64,000 nucleotides of DNA from Anisakis pegreffii (lineage: Eukaryota > Nematoda > Chromadorea > Rhabditida > Anisakidae): assembly GCA_035041965.1 (NCBI GenBank), contig JAPYMA010000174.1, positions 41,524 through 105,523 on the forward strand. The letters are read 5' to 3'. Both the position numbers and the translations under genes were made by a program. A model generated the notes under the pieces. That model saw only the letters and a list, made by a program, of their open reading frames with translations, did no database searches and was not told where the DNA came from. Shown in pieces: positions 12,401-38,902 of the stretch (its first letter is position 1; every line of letters starts with the position of its first letter).

Positions 12401-15400
12401 CAGCAGCACCAACAGCAGCAGTATGCGAAATACCGGCTGACCACCACCTGATCGAGCAAATCACCATCAACGAAGGGAGAAAGGTTGATTACCTTCCGGT
12501 AGGGAGAGTTAATCCCTACTCGAAGGTAATCCTGATTACAGACACACTGCACAAAGAAAACAAGAAGATTCGATAGTGACAGTCACGGAAACGATATTAT
12601 TTTCTTCTAAGCCCTAACATTCCCGCTGCATTTGAATATAATCTATAAAGTGACTGACACTAGTGATGGCGAGAACAACGCTGATCATCGTGACAATCCA
12701 TTTTTGAAACTCAATTCGGAAATTTTGTCTTTTTTGTTGGTTAATGAACTGAACATCACTCACATATCCATCTATATGTTGTTGGTTCGTTCACCAAATG
12801 ATGTCGAGATGGAGGAGTGTGAGTGATGAACACTGGAGGAAGACGCGAATAAATGCCCTTAGCCAGTTGGATGAAACAAGCAGCGAAAAGCACATCGCAT
12901 CGCGGTCACGTTTACATGAACGGAAAATAGAAAACGAAAAAAAAGAATTTACATAAACCACACACACAAAAAAAATACGAACCTAAACAACAAAAACGAT
13001 TGATGAAGAAAAGTATCAATAAACAATAAGAAAATGAGAAGAGAACACAAAATTTTCCCGCAATGCAAATTATACAATTCAAAAGAACAGAGCAAACGAA
13101 AAAACCAGCAATAGCAACAACAAATAACTCAACTTGAATCATCTGATGAAAATGACAATTCTTCTTCTTGTTCACAGATTGATGATGCGGACAGATTTCC
13201 ACAAGATGATCCACCAGGACATATGAAAGAACCGAAAATAAAATAAATGAAGAGAATATTTGATAAATTCACAGAAAACAGAAGCGATCGAATAATCGCA
13301 TATGATGAAAAAAAACACCACAGGTCACAGCCACAGTTGAATAGAGACATTCGGAGAGAACAAAACAAAAAAATGCATATAGGCAATGGATTATTTACAA
13401 TTCAGAAAATCAATTATAATGCACACGGAAAAAATGAACATCACAAAATAAGCAAAATATAAGAATTAAGAATCTATACCATCGTAAACGTACCATTAAT
13501 GAGTTTAGACCATTTCATAGCCACTGAATTAACCCCACCGTGCATACTCATCATAAGTGCTTAAATGGTACCAAAAAAAAGTTCCCCTAAATCATTGTCA
13601 TTTCGACCAGTCAATAAAAGAAACCCTTTGTTAAGCAAAGAAATTCAGATTACTTCTCAGAATCTTCAGGCACCGTCTTACCCATATCATAACGTTTAGC
13701 GCTAAAGATCTGCAAAACCCTAGAATTACTTTTTGAAAAATTTCCTCTCATCTCTCTCTAGTCTCATGCCAAGACTTTTCTCGATGGTATCATAGTATCT
13801 GTTCACAAAAATCAAATAAAAGATATGATGCTGTGACTGACTGAGAGGGAAATTCGAGAGAAATTACTTGATTACAACAGATTCATATACAACAGACGAA
13901 ACACAAACCATAATGAAGTAATCACAAACGAGATAAGTGCCGAATAGCACATGAAATATTTCCAAAGGTATCAAAAATAAGAGTGGACCTTTGAAAAGCT
14001 TCTGAATAACAACTAACAAGACAGTGGATATCTTGAGAACAATATCAAAGATGGAGGGGTTGGCGATGATTTGAATATACAATGCGCTAAAACAATACAA
14101 CAACAACAGCAGCAGCATCAGACGTTCTGTTCAAATGAAACCAATGGAAACGAAATAATTACATACATACATAAAACCAATAGTGATATTATTGTTAACA
14201 GTACGTAAAGATCAACCAAGCATAACAGAACAAAAACGCAACGAAACAATTGATGACATGAACAGACGAGAAGATATCGCCGGCTATATGCAGTATTGTT
14301 CAGTAGATCATTCCGAAGAAACCCCAACCCAAAATAAGCGAAATGTTTTTTCTCAATTAATCAACTTCAACCAAATTTTCACGCCGCATTCGTTCATTGA
14401 TTGATGGAGTGGTTCGGAACAATACCAGAAAATCGTATCGCTTAATCAAATCGATTGAAACTATCAGCTGAAAGCATTTGCAAAGATAAGCGCTATGTAC
14501 CCATTCGGATGACAAGCAAGACAAGCGTTAGGGAAGAAAGAAAACCCAGGTTTTTTTTGTTGGTTTTTTGAGAGAACGGCGTTGGCGGTGGTGTATGAAA
14601 GAGATTATTCCAGGGTGTTTATTAAAAACGAGAGAACATTTCAGTTTAAAAAGAGAAATTTTCGGAAATTTTTGAAGAAAAACGTCGTTTTCTGCAGGGA
14701 AACACGCAGGGTGAAAAGAATTTGAGTGAGTGGATGAAGGTCCAGGGAGAACAACTGAGAGGCTAAGATCGAGCAAGCAAGCAGCAACAACTCAAGAATA
14801 TTTCGATGGAATAGCACAATATCAACTCGACAATTATTATTATTTACATGTTTATTTGTTTCATTTATTCATTCGTTTATTTATTTCACCTATAATACAG
14901 AACGCAGCACAACACATGTGGATGAAAAACTGGATAGGATCATAACTCAGAAAAATATTCCCAATTCCATTTTTTCAAACAAAACGTTTTACAAATATTT
15001 GACTCAAATGTAAAGGATCAATCCCAACTAGGCAGGGAATGAATCTCTACCGTAAAAATTCTTTTGAATTATGAATTGAGAAATTCATTTTCCTTCTCAT
15101 CTTCACTAAAAGTCAATCAATCAGTTCGCCATCGGTAATCGAAACCGATATCATCAAATATCTCAAAGCACTACGACTCTTACCACCAACCAAATAACTA
15201 TTTAATCAACACTATCATTTCAACAACCTAAATTTTAAGTCTTCTCATCTTTTTAAGGCTTTTCCCCTATTCCATATCAAAACTCAACACTTTCTAAGCT
15301 GTACACGAATTTGTCTCCCTCACAACAACGAGAAGAAATAATTCGGACGATGGATTGTCATGAATGAAATGCTAAAAGAACGATGTTGATGTCACATGAC

Positions 15401-16309
15401 ATAAAACCATTCACCAACATTCGTCCACATTTACATTCAATTCATTCACATGTGTGTGCGCTAAAAAAAACACCAAAACGGCAAAAATTGAAACAATAAC
15501 TAATTATACACAATAAATAGCGTATAGCACACAGTTTCAACTAATACTCATACAAATAAGTACTCATCATACAAATAAATCATTACTCTTAAAAGTAGTA
15601 GTCAAAAATAAACAAACAAATGAATTAATGAACAAATCGATGATAAACAATACCATTGAACGATGAATGATAAAAAATTTGGAATATATCAAAACTATTC
15701 AATGAGAGGAGAACGACAAGAGGTTGTGTTTCAGCCGATCGATAGCTATTAGCATAGCATTAAAACAATTATAAAAACAACACTTGTGACGATAACACAT
15801 TAAATCATACAAAACAAGAACATGATATAACATCAAAAAAGTTCATTAACATTATACAAAAATATACTTTATATATATGCGTATTTATATATGTATATGT
15901 ATAATCCTATGATACAACAGATCAGATGCAAGTGGATGGGTCGCCCGGATGGCCGGATGGATTGATAATATTACCACTACAGTATATTATGAAAAAAATT
16001 ATGATGAGAGATTAGGATACTAATTCGACGGTTTTCGAACAAAATGGATGATTGATTGTATATACAATGTAAAACCAAGTTTAATTGAATATCCAGAGAA
16101 TTGCGTTGTTGATATTTGCTTTTTGTTGTTGTTGTGTTGTTCTTTTGATAGAAAGAGAGACGGAGAAGAGTCAAGGACGAGTGTTTGAACTGTTGTGAAA
16201 CTGTTAATCAATTGGACTGATTAACTTGAGATGAACTGATGATGAAGGAAAACGAAGATATATAATGGACGGTGTTCTAATTGGCGATTATCAGAGTGAT
16301 ACTGTTGAA
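9449..16309. other. long region between convergent genes
   Basis: The + strand membrane-protein gene and the - strand kinase gene converge on this 6.9 kb. It probably holds both 3' untranslated regions. A TTTATT at about 10440 would read AATAAA on the - strand and could end a very long kinase 3' UTR. The - strand between 10780 and 10880 is C-rich and pyrimidine-rich, with proline-coding frames but no consistent gene. Only simple repeats (acat runs near 10895, gaga near 10015, caa runs near 12045) and one hairpin (12487-12531) are evident. Confidence 0.45.
12487..12531. repeat. short hairpin
   Basis: GATTACCTTCCGGTAGGGA is followed 7 bases later by its near-exact reverse complement (17 of 19 positions pair). 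It is too short for a typical MITE. It may be a remnant of one, or an RNA hairpin in the 3' region of the - strand kinase gene. Confidence 0.6.
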
Positions 16310-28142
<11,833 letters not shown>

Positions 28143-31100
28143 AATAATAATAACGCCCTTATTATGTAGTCTATTCCTTATGTATCCTTTCCCCTTATTT
28201 GAGAATAGCGATGAAAAGTAGCGCAGAGCGTTTAACGGATATTACATTCAACTGAGCAGTATTCCAGAAAGATCCAATACGTTCACCAATACACAGTATA
28301 CTGATAATCGGATGGATCAATGGGATGATCAGATCAGATCAGATCAATTCATACAAGCAGATCATTCCAAGAAATCCGAATCGCAGAGATGATCAAACTT
28401 CAAAGATTACACAGCTAAAGCTGAATAGGTCAATCACCAAAAAGATCTCTCAGTTTGAGAATATCACTGTGATCGTCAACAATATCACTGATACAAGCAG
28501 TACAGACACAGAGAGAATCAGTTGCGTTTGACGAGTAGCATTTCAATTTCAATATCTGAGAATAACAAATTCAACACTAACCAAGAGTTATCAATCAAAC
28601 CATTTATATACTCTCACTGCCCTCAGACAACTCACGCAAACAGTCTGTTAAAACATTGCGCTCATCTGATGCAATATGTCGCCACTCATAAAACATTCAA
28701 GCAATCAAATCATTCCTCAAGATTGCATCAGCCTCACACTCTCACTACCGTCCCACTCTTTCACAATATTATAAAAGTACATTCATATGGTACTGATATA
28801 ATAACGCCACGTCACCCTACAACTCCTCTATTGACTCTTTTTTTCCGCTCACTAACAGTAGTTCAAAAAATTTTTTCAGCTTCCATGTACTCTTCAATAA
28901 AAAATAATCTTTACTGCCAAAATTTTCCCGAAAAACTTTCACTTTTCCCAGACTCCAAAAAATCAATCTGTGAAAGATTTCATGGTACCAAAGCTTTTCG
29001 AAATGAAGGAAATATCCTCTTTAACTCAAAGAACTTGAAAACAAAACTTATCGTTTCTGCAAACAAACCATTCTACAAGCGCACTCTAAACCAAACAAAA
29101 CAAAAGATCTCTTCTCAAAATAATAAGCTGCTGCATAACTAAACAAATCTAGAGCCACATTCGGAGAGAACGACGGATAAAACTGAAGATGAAACGAAAC
29201 GAAAAAAGGACGATCTCCTCCTAACACAAGCATGACCAAATAAATGCAAAAGCATATATTTGCACAACGACAATAAAACAAATAGAATCGAGTCGAGTCG
29301 AGTCGACCAACCCACCCGTCCACCCACCCCACAGCCTATTTGCTAATAAATACGTTTATGGAAGAAGAAGCACTTTCGCTGCTAATCTTATCTCATCCAT
29401 CCGTCAATTTGTACAATGTGTTGTGTTGCTTATGATGGATATCAGATGAATCACTCACTCCTCATACGAATATCTACGAAAATCATCAATGCGCACATTG
29501 CACATACGAAATATTAAGCCAAATAACTATCTATCTCATTTCTCGAATCTACCATTTACGAAGCAGATAAACGGATAGATAGACAGATGTACGTACAAGC
29601 CCATCCCTGCACTAACTACTAACCCAGATAAAGATAAACTTTATCAGATTAAAAGTGATCCAATCTTACACCAACCACACATCCCAGATAAAACGAAAGC
29701 AAACCCTCCAAACGAATATATTACATCGTGTCAATCGTTCGGCTAAACGATTTCGCTCGAAAGCAACCAAAAAACCAAATTACACCACAACATATCGTCC
29801 GCCGATTTCGCAATCATAGAAGAAGTTTCTCGGTTTCGAAATTCTTCCAGCAATTTTTCCCATCAAATCATCCTATCGTAAACCAATAATCTCTCACATT
29901 TCTAAGAAAAATTTCCAACAAATCAGCGAGTGCCATTTCATAAAACTCAACCGATTACACTTCTTCGTATCAGCCGAAACCATCAGTTACCATTCTAACT
30001 ACTGAATTCGCCTCAAACATCGTTTCGCTACCAATTCGCCCATATAGAACATCAAGCAATAGATAGATCACTCACTTTTTTCAAAACGGCTGAATAAATT
30101 CAAATGAATCTTCCACTACCTTTCCACAGCCACATTCTTTCAACAACAACAACGACTCGAAGTGAAATGCTTTCCATCCGCTCATTCAGTCTAATCATCA
30201 TCTCATCACCTAATCAAACATTCACAGAAGCGAAAACCAAAATAAAAACGGAAAATGAATTAAACAAATCAGAACTGTAAACATCTGCTGCATTCGATTT
30301 CTTTCCGTTCCATTTTCGTATAAAATTTCAAAATCATTTCAACGTTCTCTTAACTAACTCGCCAGAAACGAACACATCCCTGAACCAAGCCAAAAAACAA
30401 CTCTCCCTACGATAACCCCTAATATTATCACCGCTAACCTACCAATCAAGCCTCAACACCCCATCCATGTACGATTACGATATCTCAAACAAATTATGCA
30501 CGCAAACCAAGATAATGCGCCCTATCACTCGAATGTCTTCCTATTCTCTCACACGTGCAAACATCCCAAAATCATCAACAAGATTGACCCACAAACCAAG
30601 CTATCGCACATCCAGATGCTATACTTGTCAACAATTACAATTCAAATTCGAAAACCATTACGAAACATAGGTTTCTATGCAAATGCAAGCGACGCCAAAC
30701 TCATTATAAGCTCAAATAATACTGCTCTCGTTCATCATACGATAATGGTCTAAAAAAGAGAGAAAGACCTAGCACGCATCCATTGTAATGAATGAATTAT
30801 GAGCAATAAAACTAGGTTGCTTGCGTAGTGCGCCCTCCTTCCCAATCTCGTAATTTGACCTCCCCCTACTCCTCCTCTCCAAAGAGAAGAGAAACTAAAA
30901 AATGAAAGGGTTGATGAATACTCTCGATCTTACCAAAATCTCACTCGACACAATGCAATACTTCCTTCCCATCGACAGCAGCAGCAGCAAACAATATCTA
31001 ACAAATACTAATTCAAATAGAAAATGCAAAAGTAATACTAATATTTAATAACAGTCAGCATTAATAGAAAATGAGCAGACAATGTATATGGACAACAATA

Positions 31101-33006
31101 CCAACAACAATAAAGTTCCCGTTCACCCATACAAACACACCTGAATGACTCTTATAGAAATAACTTATTCAAGGCAAATACATAAATACATACATATGAG
31201 CTATCAACATTACAAACAGCAACAACCACTCAGCTATTCCATTCACCATCTATTATATTATTAATACTTTTTCATTCTTAGGTCTCCTTTAAATCTCATC
31301 TAAACCAATTATAAATTACCAAGCACTCGCACTCACCTGTTACCACTATTATTTTCTAATCAAACACTAACACAACTACATCCTCAATTAAAAACCTCAT
31401 GCCAATCTACCTATATACTTCCATCCAACACCTTTCTTCCTTCTATTTTTTTCAGTCTTCGAACCCTACTGATGTACAACATTCACAGTGATCGCTGCTA
31501 GGTAATCATAGGTCTTATTCAAATAAAGTACAATACAATAACTGGCCAACTGGTCATTTCATACTAATATAGATTGATCACCCATCGGACGGAAGAGAAG
31601 AATTTGAATGTGAATGGACAAAGGGACCTCCGACCTCGTTCATCACCGTATAAAAGATCTTATTACGGTGCTTGTCGTTGCTTATTAAACAACCATAATT
31701 GCGTTTTGTCGTGGAAATTCGACTCTTTGAAGAGTTGAAGAGGAATGAAGAACGAATGAACTGAAGACGACTGTACAAGCCAGCAATATAATGAAAGAAA
31801 AGACGTCGTCGCTCATAAAAACAATTAACGAACAATGCCCTTTCATCACATAAATGACGACAATAAAATAGAATCGTTCTTCACATTTCTTCCAAAATAT
31901 TATCAATGATAATCACTCATTAACACATTCAACATCGCATGTGTTTTCATATCTACATTTAATTTATGCACACGAATGAATCCTCTCCATCATTCACATA
32001 ATTTCTTAACTGTGCATAAACCTCCTGCCTATGATAAAATTTCTGGTTTCGCATTATTCTATTAACGAACGGCTACTCTATTCTATCGTCGGCTTACGTC
32101 TGTTTACTCACAATCGAATATTCGACAAATTTGGTCATAATCTTTATTTGCTCAAGTGCGCAAACAAAAAGAATTCAAATCAAATGTCCTTTTTTCAAAA
32201 TAAAAGCGATAGACTTTTCAGTACGACTGTCATTCTATTTCAAATAACAATACCCATGAAACGGCACACAGACAATCAACAGCAGATAAGTTCAATACCT
32301 TGTTTGCATTGCTCTGAAACTGGACTTGCTAGAATCCAAACCATCTTGATGTTGATTACGATTATTATTATTAGAATTAATATGTTATCTCGCTCGGCAC
32401 CGTTGAATTTGTTTGATAAATCCCGTTTGGTATCGTAAAATATGCACTATTGTCGCGATGAATCGTTTGCAGTAAGCAAAAATTTTGCAGCTCTATACAG
32501 TCAAAGCTGTTTGATAGTGAGAGTGGTTGATGTTACTGCAGAACTGCTGCTGCTACAGTATTTTGAAGAGTTCTTTTACAGTATACAGAATATGGGAGCG
32601 CAAAGTTGTCGCTGTTGAAAGCTATGAAAGCTGTTATTATAGTTTAAAAGCCGATCGTTGTTTTAGTCACACGTGTACAGTGGTGAGTAGTGGCACGAAT
32701 CACCTCTCCAGTTATGACAAATATCACTGATTAGCGATTTAGAATAGAACGCTATCTTCAATATCCAATGATATTTTCATCCAAATTTCTTCCCGAATTC
32801 AATACAGACAATAATTCAATGCCTCTTAGAATATTTCGAACTGTCCGGATGGAAGGAATAGTTTCGCGAATTCGGTAACACCTCAAGATTCAACCTCAAG
32901 ATCTTCGACGGATTCAAACAGATCAAGTGCTGATCACCAAATACCTCACCGAAGATCACCAGAATCAGAATAGTCTCAGTCTCGAATCACTCAGTTCGCT
33001 CTAGAA
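28143..33006. other. region upstream of the first MNK exon found
   Basis: The + strand is C-rich and G-poor (23 C and 6 G in 30361-30420, a strong example rather than an average). This suppresses TAG and TGA and produces long chance open frames, including one of 206 codons at 28522-29142. I see no splice-bounded exon of a known family. A short pentanucleotide run (gagtc) lies near 29290. Promoter or 5' untranslated exons of the kinase gene are likely here but not identifiable. Confidence 0.4.
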
Positions 33007-33213
33007 TCACTTCTGCAGTACTCTGATGTAAGTCGCCAACACACCGCCAACTATGCACCAACTGAACACGACCACTCTCGACGATACACTAACGTTGTCG
33101 ACTGACATTTTTGTGCTAATATAAACACAAATTCGAACACGTATCACCATGATTGATGTCATGTGATTCCCGAATTCATCATCAGCAGCAGCAGATCCTA
33201 TCACTGCCGTCAC
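33007..33213 (-). CDS. possible small membrane-protein coding piece, unknown
   Basis: A GC-richer island. The frame ends VVVFSWCIVGGVLATYIRVL plus two residues and a TGA, one hydrophobic span of about 20 residues. It could start at the ATG at 33213 (68 codons) or at the inner ATG giving MSVDNVSVSSR (33 codons). A gtgatacg...tgtcag pair inside could be a 46-base intron, which would change the frame. I recognise no family. It could be a separate small gene or a remote exon. Confidence 0.28.
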   Translation of the reverse strand: MTAVIGSAAADDEFGNHMTSIMVIRVRICVYISTKMSVDNVSVSSRVVVFSWCIVGGVLATYIRVLQK

Positions 33214-36200
33214 AACGAACGAACGCTTTCATAAACACTTTTGCTGCTGATAAGATAAGAGAACACCCATCGGTGATGTGATATTTCCACATTTCCATCT
33301 AGCATCTGCACTTTCTCGCTTGATAACACATCACCATCGGATTTTCAGCTATTCACTAGTTTATACTTGACACATCAACACAACGCTATTTTGCTCTCTC
33401 TTCTTTTCATCTATACTTCAGCGTTTCCACTTTATCGCGGAAATTTCTCGTTCGCCTTCTCGTCAATAACGAATTTGCGAACGATGATGTGGAGATTTTT
33501 TCCACCGATCGCAGGCCATTTCAAATTCCATTCACACATCCCATGACTATCATCAATAACAAGTCAAAATCCTTTTTCATTTTTTATAACAGCTCTTCAT
33601 CATTTCTTATGCTGTTTTCGCGCTTTTACACCAATCAATTTGCCGATCCATTGCACTTTTCCAATTCCAATCGTTCAAAAGGTCAGAAAACACTTCAAAA
33701 ATCACTTTTTGTTGAACAAAACCCACTTTTTCACAGCAATATATAACATTTTAAAATTTCAAAAATCCTTCAGAGAATCGACGACTGAACGACAAAGACG
33801 GAGAAGAAACAGTGAGAAAAGGCACAAACAAATCTTGTTCAGCATTTGCGAATCATTTCGAGAAACGAGAGATAAAATAATGTTAGAAAGAGAAAACGAT
33901 TGAATGAATTTCCAATTGAATAAAGAACATCTTCATAAAAATGATAGAAATAAGTTGAAAACAAAATCAATCCTTATCTTCTTTGCTTCTTCTTTGATCA
34001 CCAAAATTCCATGGCATGTCATCTGACTGTGACGTGCACTTTCAGTTCAATATAAACAACAACAACAATATCACTCAAACAAGTAAACATCCAACTGTAT
34101 CGATGATCAATTTCTCATTTTATGATCACTAACAGAACAACACTCGCATCGAGAAACACTCTTCAATTTTGCAATAAAATAGAAAAATCCTATCGAAACT
34201 AATCTATGAAATTTAGAAACAATGCACGGAATCTCTTCAAGACCAGATGAGACTAAACGAAGCAGCAATTGAGAGAGAATGAAGTAGCGAGCGCAATGAC
34301 ATGAAATAAAAACTAATTGCCACCCGGCTTGTGGCTATAAAATATCAAAAAGAAAGAGCAGCAAATTTCCACCGAACAGCAAGGCAAGCAATGTGAATTT
34401 TAAAATATTCTTTCAATTTCCATCACTGCTATTCTCATTTCACAACAATATTCTCAACTCAATTCATGACGCTATCAATGCTGAAACGTTGTTTTTTCTT
34501 CAGGACTTTCCATTCCCTAAACTATTCATTATGATATTTTTGGTTTTTCGCTGAAAAAACAAACAACCATTCCCCGATCAACAATCAGCAAAGCGAAACG
34601 CAGTTTTCTTTCAATATTTTTTTCAATTTTTATTTCCTTTTCAATATTTTTTAAAATTCATTTCCTTCACTTTTGCTCTTTTCAAAACAATTTCTCCACT
34701 TTCCATAAAATTTTCAACCAATAATTCTATTTTTCTCGCACAGTAATCCCATAGGCCTCTCCAAATTACAATTTTCCTGTTTGCTCACAGCCAGTCGTAA
34801 TTCTTCGCAAATATCAAATAGCAAAACCTTCCAAGTGCGCACTTTCAAACCTCAATAACAACGCCAACATAACAATACGCAAAATGAAACTATGCGAAAA
34901 ACACTACATAAACATTGTTCTTAACTCTTACCACTTTTTTCCCAAGTTCCATCTGATGTCTCGAAAACAATCACAGTCTTAAAACATCAAAACAACACCC
35001 TATTATCAGCCAACCCTTAGCTTCAATGAATCACTACTTCATCCAATTGTGTTATTAAGTTTTAGCACAAACATGACGAATAAACAATCCAGATGAAGGC
35101 TGCAACAACAAAACCATCACCTCAAGAGTACTTCATTACTTATATAAACTTCTGGAAACCCCAAAAGTACAAGTAAACTGGTCCATCATACTGTAACAGT
35201 AATAATAACTACAAATCACGTGAACCAATCAGTGAACTCATATCATCATCTTAAATTTCCTTGATCTCGTAACTTTCGTAATACTAAACTCTTAATCCGT
35301 ACGTTCGAGAATCACTTAAATCGCTTGTATTATTACTCATAAGATTGTTACTACTATTGCTCCTACTACCACTCTAATTATCATCACAATGACGTTCACG
35401 GCTTTCATAATCACTCTTATTATGTTATTATTATTGTGACTATTACTCGCGATCTGTGATCAGCTATTTGAAATTGCTTATTTGATGTCATCCATATTCA
35501 ATTAACAAATCCATGTTCATGCGTAAACATCACATATTCCCTATTCCTTGAACGATACAATGCCGCAGCAATAATGACGACCACAACAACATCAATACTA
35601 ACATACATCCCTATCTTACTTCCATTCTACTTCCCTAATAGCTGAATAATTGCCTAAGGCTTCCTAAATCAATTCCTCCCTACCTAAACATAATCATTTG
35701 TTCAATCCTAAATTCCGTACTTAATTATCCTACACAACAAGATGCAATGAATTTTTACTGGATATCTATTGATTTCATTCGCAAACGACGACTGAGACAG
35801 CGAATATAGCGAAAGCGAGAGCCTCGAAAATATTTTCAAAAGAGAACCATGAAAGTATAGGAGAGAAATGAAACATCTGGTGTGCACGAGCAATTCAGCT
35901 GGTTGTTCGTTCAACTGCCTCTTTCAGCTCTTCCATTCTCAAAGGCGCTGGCTGCTTCACTGAACGGGACACATCCACACAAAGTACATAGGACACAAAG
36001 AAGATTCATCAAACTAGCACAAACAGCAACCAAAAACACTGCAGCTACCAGCTGTCTGTCAACAAACGCAAGCAATTCCCCGTTGTCACTTCTTCCATTT
36101 GCAGAATGAGTCATTTGATAGGGAGCAAGCAAACTGAAGTAAAGTGAATCAAGTAAACTTTATCAAAAAACCATTCCAGCGAAACCCTTTCGCGACGAAT

Positions 36201-37575
36201 CTATCAACAGTGCAACGCAAAGAGAACGCTCAAATGAAATGAGAACAAATGAAACGAGAAGAAGAAGAAAATCACTCCAAACAACGCACCAAACCACATT
36301 CAAATTCGATCAAAAAACGAGCCGAAAGCGATTTCAATTGGCTCAACTCTAAATTTGCCTGAAAACTTTCAAACAATTCGCTCGCCCAATCTCTATCTTC
36401 AGTAAAAGAAGCGCAATCAACGAGAGGAACATGATTTTGAATGAAAACCAAACTGAGTCCATTATTGAGAAGGAGGAGGGGACTGCAACATCAACATCAA
36501 CTGCAACAAGAACAAGAATAATCTCACATGGGATGATGTTCCTATGCTGACGTGGCACTCAGAAACAATTGATTCACAATGCATGCAGCTACTGAACGAA
36601 TGAAATCGGCTGCAATACATCACTTGTGCTTCATTTCAAGCAAATTACATAGAATGGACACCTTGCCTCAAGTCATCTCCCCCTCTCAAACAATCAAACT
36701 CGAATACTCTACTCATACCTTATCAGTCCCTAATCAGTGTAATACCCACCTAATAAGCAATTACCTCATCTATTGTATTCACATCACCTTCTCACTCATC
36801 ATGGAGGCAAATTAACCTCACGACAATACTTACTTTCGCGTGCATACCACATTCAGTCATTCATAATCTCTTTTCGACTCAATCATCTATTAGGCAGTAC
36901 GATTGTACCCTATGAACAAAAATCAATCAATGTGATTGGTAATAAAGCGATTATTGTTTAAAGGATAAGAACACCTATTATCGGATTACAACATTCCAAC
37001 ACGACCTTCACCACTCTTTTAATCCTGCGAACGGAAACCTACCGAAAAAGAAGAAAACCAAAAAGAAGTGACAAAACAAACGACGATTCGAAATGAAATA
37101 GGAAATGATAGAAAAACAATGCGAAGATCGACAAATCAATCTACTTTGATTTTTGATTTCGTTTAAACGTGAACCATGCATATTCAACGATAACATTAAC
37201 AAGAAATTAATTTCAATCACTTCACACTTTACACTGATCATAAATTGATAAGGTACAATATTCAATGATCAACCCTACTTAGCGATTAATGATGACCGAC
37301 GTCATCCTATTACCCTATCACTTACATTCCAGGAACATCGATTCGATAATGTCAACTGATTAAGTCGATGACGCACGTTGACAGCCGAGTCAATCAACGA
37401 CGAAATGAAATATTGTAAAAACGAGATAAAACTTTTTTGCGTGCAAAATACAAAAATATTTGTTTAAAGAAAAAGTGACAGTCAAAATTTTGTCAAACAT
37501 TCAATTATCATCACTGTCGTATACAAACACAAACACAACTACTCAAACTGCCACAACACTCGAAGAAGTATGTGA

Positions 37576-37579
<4 letters not shown>

Positions 37580-37661
<82 letters not shown>
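37580..37661. repeat. TA microsatellite, about 41 units
   Basis: An uninterrupted alternating TA tract of about 82 bases. The open frames across it (Ile-Tyr repeats) are artefacts. The length may be collapsed or expanded by assembly. Confidence 0.98.
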
Positions 37662-37664
<3 letters not shown>

Positions 37665-37928
37665 CCACTCAATATCAGTTACCTATATAATCATTTCCTA
37701 AACTATTCCCGAAATTCCTCCCTAACTGATTTACTGGAACCAGTGAAAAACTGAACTCCATGAAACGAAAACAACCATAAAAGTGAAAAACAACCAAACA
37801 GCCATAAAGCAATCTGCAAATTCGATTTATTTGAAATATATTACCCTAAATTAACATCTAAACTCTTCGAGTTTCACGCACTCACAGAAACTCATTTTAT
37901 AACCAACTCGTATGTTAAATGCTCTGCT

Positions 37929-37972
37929 CTCAAATCACTCTCGCTGAAATCACGCTCAAATCACTCTCGCTG
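37929..37972. repeat. short tandem duplication
   Basis: The 18-base word CTCAAATCACTCTCGCTG occurs twice, 26 bases apart (37929 and 37955). Confidence 0.85.
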
Positions 37973-38885
37973 TTGCATGGCTAATCTCTAGTTCAATTTT
38001 TAGCCGTTCAGGAAAGGGCGTTCAATTAAACCATAATACTCAAGCAGGAATGAGCAAATACATCCCATCCATCCATTCTTCTTGCAGCACATAAAGACTG
38101 CTCAGATTCATGTCATAAAATAAATGACTGCAGCGACTCACAACATCAATAATAATAATACCTGTGTGTACTACACACATCTTAATTTTAACATCAATTT
38201 CCATCTATATTTCCATAAAAACTTCAACATACCCGTTTACCATCTTATTTTAAGAGGAAATTTTAAAAAAAGATAATTATCATTTGCAGATATGATGCTT
38301 AACACTAATCGTCTGTTTACCACTCACCTCTGCAAAATCAAACAACCAACAACGAAAATTTCTAAAGCGCATTAGTATCGCATTAAGAGCTTAAACTTGT
38401 TCTTATAATCGCAATGATGTGAGCAATTCTTAGTTTGAAAATATCTAATGCATTTCATAATTTCATAATACTTTCCTCTCACGTCAGTCAAAAACGAGAT
38501 GTCGATTTTCACACAATCGCCGTTCCAAAAAATCGCTATCAAAGAGACGTCGAAGTGAACATAAAAGAGCTTTTTTAACGGCCGGCAAACCGATAAAATA
38601 AAATTTCAAAATTATCGTCACTAAAATCATCAAAACATCAGCAACATCAACACAACAACCGTAGTCCCCCCTCTCACCAATCTTTGGAACGAACTGAATC
38701 GACTCCCTGAAAAAAATAACTCGAATGGGCAATTAAGCTTATTGGAAGAACCCGTCTTATCAAAAGCATCTATCTATCTGTCTTCAGATATATCTAAAAA
38801 ATCCCTCCCCCCCCCTCCAATTAACAATAGCTATATCAAATGAACAACAGTTACACCTCATTAATTCGCCTACCTTCAAAACAAC

Positions 38886-38902
38886 ACACACACACACACA
38901 CA
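38886..38902. repeat. CA microsatellite
   Basis: A short uninterrupted run of about eight CA units in A/C-rich sequence. Confidence 0.8.

Noticed and set aside
28522..29142. 206-codon + strand open frame
   Set aside because: Dominated by S, T, N, H, K and L as the local A/C-rich, G-poor composition predicts. No domains and no splice support. Stops containing G are rare here by composition.
30496..30753. Peptide QDNAPYH resembling a mariner/Tc1 transposase motif
   Set aside because: Only this heptapeptide matches. No catalytic context, helix-turn-helix or terminal repeats were found nearby, so chance is the simplest explanation.
37460..37754. Open frames coding Ile-Tyr repeats
   Set aside because: Direct translation of the TA microsatellite.
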